Assembly: GCA_003505795.1 (NCBI GenBank)
Contig: DNXT01000343.1
Location: 1 to 8,433 of the forward strand
Length of the DNA: 8,433 nucleotides
Reading direction: 5' to 3'
From: Lysobacteraceae bacterium
GTDB taxonomy: Bacteria; Pseudomonadota; Gammaproteobacteria; Xanthomonadales; Xanthomonadaceae
Part shown: piece after piece, positions 1 through 5,628 of the stretch
Layout of the letters: the number at the start of each line of letters is the position of its first letter
Position numbering within the stretch: position 1 is the first letter of the stretch
Position numbers and translations under genes: made by a program
The notes under the pieces: model-generated
Databases searched by the model: none
What the model was told of the DNA's origin: nothing
The model's input: only the letters and a program-made list of their open reading frames with translations

Positions 1-456
1 GGTGCCGGCCTCGGCCTCGGTGGCCTCGGGTGGGGCGGCGGCGGCGAGCGGCGGTGCGTCGTCGTCGCCGTCCGGATAGACCGGCGCGATGTCGACCAGC
101 GGCCGCTCGACGACGCCTTCGAGCCGGGTCAGCACCCGGTTGGCGGCCCGGTTGGACAGGTCGCTCCACAGGTACAGGCTCGACAACCGGTTGACGTCGC
201 GCGAATCGATCGCCGCGCGCAACTGGTAGACCAGTTCGCTGAGCCGGCGCGGACAACCGTGGCGGTAGATGCCGGCCTGGCCGTCGCGCTGCGCGACCGG
301 CGGCAGCCGGCTCAGCGCGCCCAGGTCCTCGCAGCGGCGGTCGCTGAACACCGTGGTGCCGTCGGCGGCGCTGCAGCGATTGACCTGTTGCGCGCGCGCC
401 GCGGCAGCGGTGCAGAGCGCAGCCGACAGCGATATCAACAACAGGAGGCGTGGCAT
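1..456 (-). CDS. Secreted hypothetical protein with DUF4124-like N-terminus (partial)
   Basis: The 3' end is missing: 152 codons are open from the ATG at 456 to the left edge. The protein begins MPRLLLLISLSAALCTAAAA, a typical Sec signal peptide, with probable cleavage after ARA near residue 22. Next comes a short Cys-bounded stretch, RCSAADGTTVFSDRRC (residues 27-42), which resembles the start of the DUF4124 family (Cys, then D-G-x-x-x-F/Y-S-D, then Cys), small periplasmic proteins of unknown role common in gammaproteobacteria. A further Cys is at 68, and the visible tail (residues 129-152) turns acidic and Ala/Pro-rich. An in-frame ATG at 474 overlaps the stop of the upstream membrane-protein gene and would add six residues (MARLDR). 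Neither start has a good Shine-Dalgarno site, so translational coupling is plausible. Export is well supported by the sequence; the family link is a motif-level impression and the function is unknown. Confidence 0.75.
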   Translation of the reverse strand, partial: MPRLLLLISLSAALCTAAAARAQQVNRCSAADGTTVFSDRRCEDLGALSRLPPVAQRDGQAGIYRHGCPRRLSELVYQLRAAIDSRDVNRLSSLYLWSDLSNRAANRVLTRLEGVVERPLVDIAPVYPDGDDDAPPLAAAAPPEATEAEAGT

Positions 457-466
457 CCTGTCGAGT

Positions 467-1231
467 CTAGCCATTCGGCCGGGCGAAGGGGGAGAGGGGC
501 GCATCCCGGTTCTCCTGGCCGGAGGAGGCCTTGCTGGCGGCGATCCAGCGGCTGGCGGCATCGCCGAGCAGCGCGACCCCGACCAGGGCGAAGATCCACA
601 GCGTGGCCTCGCGCGCGCCGCGCCGCAGCCGTTCGCGCCAGCGCGCGAAGCGGGCCTCGGTCCGCCGCCCGAGCACGGCGTGCAGGGCCAGCAGCAGCAA
701 CGGCGGCGCGACGAAGACCAGGTTGTAGCCCAGCAGCAGCGGCAGCCACTGGAACGGGGAAAGCTCGGCGCCTGTCAGCAGCGCGATCGCGGCGAAGTAG
801 GGCAGGGCGGTGACCAGCTCGGCCACGGTCACGCCCATGCCGAGCAGGGCGTAGCCGGCCAGCGTGCCGGTCGCCGGCGCGGACGGCTCCTGCGCCTGGT
901 GCGCGCCGGACGGGGCCAGGATCGCGTATGCCAGCAGTCCGGCTCCGAGCAGGCCTTGGGCGAGCAGCGCCGCCGGATGGTCGAGGGCATCGCCCAGGCC
1001 GTCGCGCAGCGCATTGAATCCAAGCATCATCGCGATGCCCAGGCCGAGGTAGGCGAGGAAGATGCCGGCCACGTAGGCGAGCAGGCGCGGTGCGGCGCGC
1101 GGCCGCGACAGCAGCCACAGCGCGACCACCAGCGCCGAGGGATTCAGGCTGTCCAGCAATGCCAGCAGGGTCAGGGAGGGCAGCAGGTGGTCCACGCGTT
1201 GCCGCAAGTCGCGCCAGGGAAGTCCGGGCAA
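467..1231 (-). CDS. GAP/Sap-like six-helix membrane protein (LysE-superfamily type)
   Basis: A 254-residue integral membrane protein. Hydrophobic segments lie at about residues 17-42, 50-72, 88-107, 125-152, 164-188 and 210-228. The first helix carries LLDSLNPSA (25-33), and the fourth carries AELVTALPYFAAIALL (138-153). This two-repeat layout with a D-S-L-N-P motif is typical of the GAP / sulfolipid-addressing (Sap) branch of the LysE-like transporters, which are thought to export small molecules or lipids; no substrate can be inferred here. A basic loop (RRTEARFARWRERLRRGAR, 189-207) precedes the last helix and probably faces the cytoplasm. The start is uncertain: TTG at 1231 is the first initiator, but GTG at 1195 would give a protein beginning VDHLLPSLTLLALLDSLNP, closer to the usual family N-terminus; neither has a clear ribosome site. 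The gene is read into the small secreted-protein gene downstream with essentially no gap, suggesting an operon. Confidence 0.85.
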   Translation of the reverse strand: MPGLPWRDLRQRVDHLLPSLTLLALLDSLNPSALVVALWLLSRPRAAPRLLAYVAGIFLAYLGLGIAMMLGFNALRDGLGDALDHPAALLAQGLLGAGLLAYAILAPSGAHQAQEPSAPATGTLAGYALLGMGVTVAELVTALPYFAAIALLTGAELSPFQWLPLLLGYNLVFVAPPLLLLALHAVLGRRTEARFARWRERLRRGAREATLWIFALVGVALLGDAASRWIAASKASSGQENRDAPLSPFARPNG

Positions 1232-1386
1232 GCATAGGCAATCTCGGGTGCAGGCGTCGCCTGCGGCCTCCGCCGCTTTCCCTTCGGCGGACGAATCGGC
1301 GCGACTGCCGGATGCAGGCGGGTGGCGGCAGGATGCCGCACCCGGCGAAGCGGTCCGAAGCGCGTGCCGCGGGCGGCGCGCAGGGG
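1232..1386. other. Intergenic leader of the GAP-like gene
   Basis: No coding frame with convincing composition is present. The stretch holds a small inverted repeat at 1270-1290 (CCGCCG and CGGCGG arms, 9-nt loop). With its flanks it closely resembles a stronger hairpin inside the small iron-unit gene at 4268-4294. It must contain the leader, and probably the promoter, of the minus-strand GAP-like gene, but I cannot pick out a convincing -35/-10 pair. Confidence 0.4.
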
Positions 1387-1425
1387 CGCGGATCGCCGCC
1401 GGGAAGCTCCCGGCGGCGATCCGCG
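1387..1425 (-). terminator. Perfect 18-bp hairpin downstream of the TonB-dependent receptor
   Basis: The arms at 1387-1404 (CGCGGATCGCCGCCGGGA) and 1408-1425 are exact reverse complements, separated by a 3-nt loop. On the minus strand the hairpin begins 22 bp after the receptor's stop codon. No U-tract follows in the minus direction, so it is not a canonical intrinsic terminator. Long GC stems without a U-tract are common at operon ends in GC-rich bacteria, where they may end transcription or protect the 3' end of the mRNA. The pairing is certain; the terminator role is inferred from position. Confidence 0.7.
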
Positions 1426-1447
1426 GCGCCAGGCGCCAGGACGGGGC

Positions 1448-3835
1448 TCAGAACCGCGCGTTGACGCTCAGCCAGAAGTTCCTGGCCTTGTCCTTGTTGT
1501 TGTAGTCGTCGGTGAACACGACTTCCCCGGTCACCTCGTCGCTGTAGAGGCCGTCGCCGTCGAGGTCGTTGAAGCTGTAGCGGTAGCTGGTGAAGTCCTC
1601 GTCCAGCAGGTTGTTGATGCGGCCGGTGAGGGTCACGTGGTCGTTGACGCGGTACTGCGCGCCCAGGTGCAGGACCTGGTAGTCCTTGTAGTACAGCGGC
1701 TGGTTGCCGGCGTCCTTGCCGCGGTAGCGATCCGAGCGCGCCTCCAGGGTCAGCTGCGCGCTGAAGCGCTCGGTGATCGACCAGTCCAGCGTGGCGTTGG
1801 CCATGTGCTCGGCGGTGTTGGTCAGCGGCAGGCCCTCATCGGCGCCGCTGAGCTGCTCGCTGTCGGTCCAGGTGTAGTTGGCGCGCAGCGACAGGCGCTC
1901 GCCGATGCCGTAGCGGCCGGCGATCTCCACGCCCTGGATCCTGGCCTCGTCGATGTTGACCACCTGGGTGTAGGTGGTATAGCCCAGCGAGCCGTATTCG
2001 CCCAGGTTCACGCAGGGACGCACCGGCGCGGCGGGATCGCAGATGCGGGTGGTCTCGCCGCTGGCGATCTTGTCCTCGAAGTCGTTGTGGAAGTAGGTGA
2101 GGTTGAAGTTGTGGCGGTCGTCGGACGAGGTCCAGTACAGCGCGATCTCGCTGTTGACGCTGGTCTCCGGCTCCAGGTCCGGGTTGCCGGCCCAGGGGCT
2201 GGTGCCCTGGCCGCCGAAGCCGGTGATGCCGTCGTACAGGTCGGTGGTCTTGGGGGTCTTGTAGCCGGTGCTGACGCCGCCCTTGACGGTCCAGTTCGGG
2301 GCCAGGTCGTAGACCGCGTAGGCGCGCGGGCTGACGTGGCCGCCGAAGATGTCGTGGTCGTCGTAGCGCACGCCGACGGTGACGGTCAGCGGGTCCAGCG
2401 GGGTCCAGTTGTCCTCGGCGAACAGCGACCACATCTTCTGTTCCTGCACCGCGCCGGTCGCGGTGCCGCTTTCCAGGCCGAACACGCCGTCCTCCAGCTC
2501 GCCGTCGATGACCTGCCCGCCGACGATGAAGTGGTGCCGGCCGGCCAGGCCCTCGACCGGGATGTCGAGCTTGGCGTCGAGGGTGTACTGGTTGCTCTCC
2601 AGCGCGCGCTTGGAACGCGGCAGGAAGGTGTCGGCGGCGATCTGCTGGCGCGCGGCCGTGCTCAGCCCGGCGTAGGCGCCGGTGCCGGAATACATCGCCT
2701 GCAGCAGATCGCGCTCGGCCGGCGAGAACGGCATCGAGCGGCCGTTGTTGCTGGTCTCGACGTAGGCCAGCGACACGAAGCTGCGGCCGAAGCCCCATTC
2801 GCCCTGGTGGGTCAGCGCCCAGTTGTCGCGGTCGAACTTCTGCTGCTTGGTGTAGCCGACGCGCGGCTGGACCACGCCGCGGGTGGCGCGCCAGATCGAG
2901 TCGATGCCGTCCAGGGTGCCCAGCGGGTAGCTGGTCTCGCCGGTCTCGGGATCGTAGATCGGGGTGTTGTCGTATTCCTGGCGCGAGACGTCGTAGTCGA
3001 AGCTGAGGCTCTGGTTCGCGGTCGGCGTCCAGTTCAGGGTGACGCCGGCGGTCCTGTTGGTGTTGTCCACGGTGCGACCGCCGCCGCCGAAGCCGAGCGA
3101 GCGCGTATGCACGGTGCCGTTGGGGTCGGTGACCGGGGCGTATTCCGGATTGGAGGCCAGGCGCTCGTACGCGGCGCCGCGCACCGACAGGCCCAGCACG
3201 TCCTTGAGCAGCGGGCCGCTGGCGGCGAAGTCGAAGGTGATGTCGTCGCCGAAGTCGCGGTCCTGCTGGAAGCTGCGGCCGAACGTGGCCGAGCCGGTCC
3301 AGGTGTCGGTGACCTTGCGGGTGATGATGTTGATCACCCCGCCCATCGCGTCGGCGCCGTACAGGGTCGAGGCCGGGCCGCGGATCACCTCGATGCGCTC
3401 GATCGTGTCCAGCGGCGGGATGTGGTTGAACTGGTTGCCGCCGAAGGCGTTCGGATAGATGTCGCCATGGTTGTTCTGGCGCTTGCCGTCGATCAGCACC
3501 AGGGTGTAGTCCGAGCCCATGCCGCGCATGCTGATGGTGCGCTGGCCGGTCTTGTCCGAGGTCTCGCCGACGTCGACGCCTTCCAGGTCGCGCACCGCGT
3601 CGATCAGGGTCATGTAGGGGCGCTTGTCCAGGTCCTCGCGGGTGACGATGGAGATGCTGGCCGGCGCGTCGGTGAGTTTCTGCTCAAAGCCGGCGGCGGT
3701 GACGACCACCGCGCCGAGGTCGGTGGCGTCGGGCTGCGACGCGGCCTGCGCGAATGCCGGGCACGGCAGTCCCGCGGCGAGGGCGACGGCCAGCAGGTTG
3801 CGCCGGAAGGGATGGGAATGGGTTTGATGGGTCAT
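1448..3835 (-). CDS. TonB-dependent outer-membrane siderophore receptor (FepA/CirA-like)
   Basis: A complete 795-residue receptor that imports a ferric chelate across the outer membrane using TonB energy. The start MTHQTHSHPFRRNLLAVALAAG gives a signal peptide ending near PAFA (residue 29); an in-frame ATG at 3889 would add 18 residues that spoil it. The TonB box is DLGAVVVTAAG (39-49). The plug spans about 50-173, with VLIDGKRQNN (113-122) and IERIEVIRGPASTLYGADAM (145-164) followed by GGVINIITRK, a signature of the catecholate/colicin-receptor class. The rest is a 22-strand-type barrel ending in Phe795, as outer-membrane proteins usually do. A Cys pair (ICDPAAPVRPC) probably closes a surface loop, and DLDGDGLYSDE (757-767) near the C-terminus resembles a calcium-binding loop. 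The start has no clear Shine-Dalgarno site. It lies 183 bp after a small membrane-protein gene behind a Fur box, so iron repression is likely. The ligand is unknown: catecholate is a guess from class, and cobalamin or copper receptors are alternatives. Confidence 0.95.
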   Translation of the reverse strand: MTHQTHSHPFRRNLLAVALAAGLPCPAFAQAASQPDATDLGAVVVTAAGFEQKLTDAPASISIVTREDLDKRPYMTLIDAVRDLEGVDVGETSDKTGQRTISMRGMGSDYTLVLIDGKRQNNHGDIYPNAFGGNQFNHIPPLDTIERIEVIRGPASTLYGADAMGGVINIITRKVTDTWTGSATFGRSFQQDRDFGDDITFDFAASGPLLKDVLGLSVRGAAYERLASNPEYAPVTDPNGTVHTRSLGFGGGGRTVDNTNRTAGVTLNWTPTANQSLSFDYDVSRQEYDNTPIYDPETGETSYPLGTLDGIDSIWRATRGVVQPRVGYTKQQKFDRDNWALTHQGEWGFGRSFVSLAYVETSNNGRSMPFSPAERDLLQAMYSGTGAYAGLSTAARQQIAADTFLPRSKRALESNQYTLDAKLDIPVEGLAGRHHFIVGGQVIDGELEDGVFGLESGTATGAVQEQKMWSLFAEDNWTPLDPLTVTVGVRYDDHDIFGGHVSPRAYAVYDLAPNWTVKGGVSTGYKTPKTTDLYDGITGFGGQGTSPWAGNPDLEPETSVNSEIALYWTSSDDRHNFNLTYFHNDFEDKIASGETTRICDPAAPVRPCVNLGEYGSLGYTTYTQVVNIDEARIQGVEIAGRYGIGERLSLRANYTWTDSEQLSGADEGLPLTNTAEHMANATLDWSITERFSAQLTLEARSDRYRGKDAGNQPLYYKDYQVLHLGAQYRVNDHVTLTGRINNLLDEDFTSYRYSFNDLDGDGLYSDEVTGEVVFTDDYNNKDKARNFWLSVNARF

Positions 3836-4018
3836 GGCGATGTCGGATGGATTGGAAGAGGGCGGCCGCGAACGGCCGGCGGCAGGCACGGGCCGGGCCC
3901 GAGGCGGCCTTGACGGCGGCCTTCGATGCGCACGGACGCATGCGGACGCGCCCGCAAAGGGGGCGTCGCGTGGCTTGTCGAATGGGGAAGGCGTCCGCCT
4001 GGGTGCGGACGGCGGGTC
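3836..4018. other. GC-rich spacer between small gene and TonB receptor
   Basis: This 183-bp spacer has no AT-rich promoter-like stretch and no second Fur box, so the receptor is probably transcribed from the promoter upstream of the small gene. It contains weak GC stems (for example 3945-3967, arms GCCC/GGGC extended to GAC/GTC with a bulge) and the 19-nt sequence 3883-3901 that recurs exactly at 5610-5628. I see no gene in it. Confidence 0.5.
3883..3901. repeat. 19-nt intergenic repeat, copy 1
   Basis: CAGGCACGGGCCGGGCCCG occurs here in the leader of the TonB receptor and again, identically and in the same orientation, at 5610-5628. The core GGGCCGGGCCC can fold on itself. Both copies lie in non-coding DNA and are followed within a few bases by GCGGCC. 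This could be a short dispersed element or chance in GC-rich DNA. Confidence 0.5.
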
Positions 4019-4492
4019 TCAGGCGGCGGGAGGCGCCTGGCCCAGGTGCAGCCTCAGGGCCGGATCGGAACGGGATGGCTGTGCATCCGCGGGGAGCAAG
4101 GCCGGCGCCGATGCCGCGCGCGCCGTTGTCGCCGCGACTCGCGGCAGCCGGGCAGGCAGAGGCGCGGCGGCGGCGGAACGATCCGCGACCGGCTTGCCGG
4201 CAGGTCGTACCTTGGCGCGACGCTGCTTGGCGGGACTGTCCTCGGCAGCGTCATCCAGCGGCGTCCCGCCTCCGCCGCTGCGTTCGGCGGAGGCGTTGTC
4301 GAGGGTGCCCGAGGGGACCTGCCAGTGGCCGAACCCATGCGGGCGCGCGCCGTGGACCGACGCTTCGGTCCAGTGCATGGTGGAGAACAGCAGGCACAGC
4401 AGGGCGAACAGCACGAACACCGCGCGCCGGGTCGGGGCCAGCGCCGACGGCGTTTTCCTGTCACTGGATGGATGGCAAGGCGGCTGCGCCAA
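4019..4492 (-). CDS. Small membrane-anchored Pro/Ala-rich protein, Fur-box unit, unknown function
   Basis: I do not recognise this protein (157 residues). The frame is supported by strong G/C third positions and by its layout. A basic N-terminus (about residues 11-23) leads into one hydrophobic segment, AVFVLFALLCLLFSTMHW (24-41), then a His-containing stretch (SVHGARPHGFGHW), then a low-complexity Ala/Pro/Arg tail with mixed charge (KQRRAKVRPAGKP) that ends LRLHLGQAPPAA. The topology suggests an inner-membrane anchor or uncleaved signal with a periplasmic tail. The start chosen is TTG at 4492, because GGGGGA lies 7 nt upstream. TTG at 4537 would add 15 residues but falls almost on the predicted transcript start. 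It is the first gene after a Fur box and precedes the receptor, so a role in iron uptake or its regulation is inferred. It is too long and unlike HemP, and it lacks the landmarks of TonB, ExbD or FecR. Confidence 0.65.
   Translation of the reverse strand: MAQPPCHPSSDRKTPSALAPTRRAVFVLFALLCLLFSTMHWTEASVHGARPHGFGHWQVPSGTLDNASAERSGGGGTPLDDAAEDSPAKQRRAKVRPAGKPVADRSAAAAPLPARLPRVAATTARAASAPALLPADAQPSRSDPALRLHLGQAPPAA
4268..4294. repeat. 10-bp hairpin inside the small iron-unit gene
   Basis: The arms GCCTCCGCCG (4268-4277) and CGGCGGAGGC (4285-4294) pair perfectly around a 7-nt loop. It lies within the coding sequence, over the residues around SAERSGGGG. With its flanks (CTCCGCCGCT ... TTCGGCGGA) it matches the weaker hairpin at 1269-1291. 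Confidence 0.55.
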
Positions 4493-4499
4493 AAATCGT

Positions 4500-4505
4500 T
4501 CCCCC
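4500..4505 (-). promoter_or_regulatory. Ribosome binding site deciding a TTG start
   Basis: On the minus strand GGGGGA is followed by 7 nt and then TTG at 4492. This is the only good Shine-Dalgarno-like sequence near the 5' end of the small gene and is why that start was chosen over TTG at 4537. Confidence 0.5.
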
Positions 4506-4547
4506 GGATGCCTTGCCGGGCAAGGCCCGTGTGGCAAGGTGGGGCGA

Positions 4548-4577
4548 ATTATGTCATGTGTTGAGAATAATTCTCAA
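4548..4577 (-). promoter_or_regulatory. Sigma70-type promoter of the iron-uptake unit
   Basis: Read on the minus strand: -35 TTGAGA (4577-4572), an 18-nt spacer, then -10 CATAAT (4553-4548). Each hexamer differs from consensus at one base. It is an AT-rich island in otherwise very GC-rich DNA, with a predicted transcript start near 4541. The Fur box covers the -35 and part of the spacer, so a bound repressor would block RNA polymerase. It drives the small membrane-protein gene and probably the receptor beyond it. Confidence 0.7.
4562..4576. promoter_or_regulatory. Fur box (7-1-7)
   Basis: TGAGAATAATTCTCA is a perfect palindrome around its central A and matches the 7-1-7 Fur consensus TGATAATnATTATCA at all but two positions. 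The symmetry extends one base on each side to TTGAGAATAATTCTCAA (4561-4577). Its place over the -35 of a promoter leading to a TonB-dependent receptor fits iron-dependent repression. Confidence 0.85.
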
Positions 4578-4634
4578 GATCATTCGCGTGCCGGCGACCA
4601 GGGGCGCATTCCGCGGCGGCACGGGGTTTTGTCG

Positions 4635-4667
4635 GTAGGGCCCTGTCGCGACTGAAGTCGCTCCTAC
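4635..4667. repeat. GTAG-headed REP-like palindrome downstream of metF
   Basis: On the minus strand the element begins GTAG at 4667 and continues into the core GAGCGACTTCAGTCGCGAC, whose GCGACT/AGTCGC arms form a hairpin. A second GTAGG at 4635-4639 on the plus strand mirrors the CCTAC at 4663-4667, so the whole is a 33-bp element with inverted ends. The 23-nt head-plus-core sequence recurs at 7245-7267 and, with a degenerate head, at 7204-7222. GTAG-headed REP elements are well known in Stenotrophomonas and relatives, where RAYT transposases are thought to spread them. It lies 25 bp after the metF stop and may help end that transcript. Confidence 0.8.
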
Positions 4668-4692
4668 GGAGGGAGTGGGGGTTGCGGGTGGC

Positions 4693-5517
4693 TCAGGCCA
4701 GCCGCGCCAGCACCGCGCTGGTGGGCTTGGCCAGGTTGAGCGTGTAGAAGTGCAGGGCCGGGGCGCCGCCCTCGACCAGGCGCTGGCACAGCTGGGCGAC
4801 CACGTCGGCGCCGAACGCGCGCACCGATTCGGCGTCGTCGCCGTAGGCCTGCATGCGCTTGGCGATCCAGCGCGGGATCTCGGCGCCGCACTGCTCGGAG
4901 AAGCGGCGCAGCTGGCTGAAGTTGGAGATCGGCATGATCCCGGGGACGATCGGGATGTCCACGCCGAGCCGGCGCACCGCGTCGACGAAATGGAAATAGG
5001 CGTCGGCGTTGTAGAAGTACTGGGTGATCGCGGCGTCGGCGCCGGCGTCGACCTTGGCCTTGAAGTATTTCAGGTCGCTCAGGGCGTCGGTCGCCTGCGG
5101 GTGCGTTTCCGGATAGGCGCCGACCTCGATGCGGAAGGCGTCGCCGTGCTCGGCGCGGATGAAGCCGATCAGCTCCGAGGCGTAGCGCAGGTCGCCGGGG
5201 TGGCCCATGCCGGAGGGCAGGTCGCCGCGCAGGGCGATGATGCGCCTGCAGCCGATCGCGCGGTACAGCTTGAGCAGCTCGCGGATCTCCTCGCGGCTGC
5301 CGCCGACGCAGGACAGGTGCGGCGCGGCCTGGAAGCCATGCTTCTGGTTGAGGTGGCGCACCGTCTCGGAGGTGTAGCTGAGCGTGGAGCCGCCGGCGCC
5401 GAAGGTGCAGGACACGTACTCCGGAGAGAACGGCTTGAGCTTGGCGGCGGTACGGTCCAGCTGGGTGCGCTGTTCGTCGGTCTTGGGCGGGTAGAACTCG
5501 AAACTGAGGGCGGTCAT
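4693..5517 (-). CDS. metF: 5,10-methylenetetrahydrofolate reductase
   Basis: Cytoplasmic flavoenzyme that reduces 5,10-methylenetetrahydrofolate to 5-methyltetrahydrofolate, the methyl donor for methionine synthesis. The 274-residue TIM-barrel protein starts MTALSFEFYPPKT, where Glu7 corresponds to the catalytic Glu (Glu28) of E. coli MetF. Other family landmarks are VSCTFGAGGST (35-45), APHLSCVG (65-72), the FAD/folate-site ALRGDLP (95-101), ITQYFYNADAYFHFVD (164-179), IPIVPGIMPI (188-197) and HFYTLN (256-261). The length is slightly below the roughly 295 of E. coli. The ATG at 5517 matches the family N-terminus, although the ribosome site is poor (GAG 3 nt upstream) and abuts a hairpin. It appears to be transcribed alone: the next genes on either side have their own control regions or an intervening repeat. 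An imperfect 30-bp palindrome at the promoter suggests control by a methionine-cycle repressor. Confidence 0.97.
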   Translation of the reverse strand: MTALSFEFYPPKTDEQRTQLDRTAAKLKPFSPEYVSCTFGAGGSTLSYTSETVRHLNQKHGFQAAPHLSCVGGSREEIRELLKLYRAIGCRRIIALRGDLPSGMGHPGDLRYASELIGFIRAEHGDAFRIEVGAYPETHPQATDALSDLKYFKAKVDAGADAAITQYFYNADAYFHFVDAVRRLGVDIPIVPGIMPISNFSQLRRFSEQCGAEIPRWIAKRMQAYGDDAESVRAFGADVVAQLCQRLVEGGAPALHFYTLNLAKPTSAVLARLA

Positions 5518-5520
5518 CGC

Positions 5521-5546
5521 TCGGCGCCAGGCGGGTCTGGCGCCGA
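5521..5546 (-). promoter_or_regulatory. Hairpin covering the metF leader just before the start codon
   Basis: The arms TCGGCGCCAG (5521-5530) and CTGGCGCCGA (5537-5546) pair perfectly over 10 bp around a 6-nt loop. The hairpin ends 3 nt before the metF ATG and overlaps the only Shine-Dalgarno-like bases (GAG). If transcription starts just after the TATTAT at 5546-5551, the whole 5' leader is this hairpin. It could limit ribosome access. It is too short for a known SAH or SAM riboswitch and I see no conserved riboswitch core. Confidence 0.5.
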
Positions 5547-5547
5547 T

Positions 5548-5577
5548 AATATCGCTTCATCGCGATGAATGCATATT
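5548..5577. promoter_or_regulatory. Candidate operator of metF: interrupted 30-bp palindrome
   Basis: The core TTCATCGCGATGAA (5556-5569) is a perfect 14-bp palindrome. Outer arms AATAT (5548-5552) and ATATT (5573-5577) are also symmetrical about the same centre, so 24 of 30 positions pair. The left arm overlaps the minus-strand TATTAT (5551-5546), a probable -10. A two-fold site on a metF promoter suggests a dimeric repressor. Candidates from general knowledge are the ArsR-family SahR or another methionine regulator. The half-site order is opposite to the MetR pattern (TGAA then TTCA). Confidence 0.6.
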
Positions 5578-5609
5578 GGCGGGTGGCCGGCACCGCGCCG
5601 ATGCGGCGT

Positions 5610-5628
5610 CAGGCACGGGCCGGGCCCG
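5610..5628. repeat. 19-nt intergenic repeat, copy 2
   Basis: An identical copy of 3883-3901, ending directly at the stop codon of the cupin gene on its downstream side. Read on the minus strand, it and the small stem at 5597-5609 (CGCCG/CGGCG around ATG) form a GC-rich 3' region that may terminate the cupin transcript. Confidence 0.5.

Noticed and set aside
269..1237. Long plus-strand frame opposite the membrane-protein gene
   Set aside because: Gln/Arg/Gly-rich sequence without domains, antisense to a well-formed six-helix protein with a family motif; a shadow frame.
435..1241. 268-codon minus-strand frame overlapping the membrane-protein gene
   Set aside because: Arg/Pro/Ala-rich in a shifted frame of the same strand, with no hydrophobic segments; the overlapping 254-residue frame has the family motif and helices.
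1322..3913. An 863-codon open frame on the plus strand, Val/Ala/Gly-rich
   Set aside because: It lies wholly antisense to the clear TonB-dependent receptor. Its composition follows from reading the complement of a high-GC gene, and it has no recognisable domain.
4054..4464. 136-codon minus-strand frame overlapping the small iron-unit gene
   Set aside because: Arg/Pro/Cys-rich with poor third-position bias; the alternative frame has a membrane segment and better codon use.
4675..5593. Two long frames overlapping metF (plus 4675-5568, minus 4664-5593)
   Set aside because: Both are shadows of metF, which has unmistakable catalytic motifs.
5518..5610. Possible SAH riboswitch upstream of metF
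   Set aside because: The predicted leader is too short and lacks the conserved core and pseudoknot sequence; only a simple hairpin is present.
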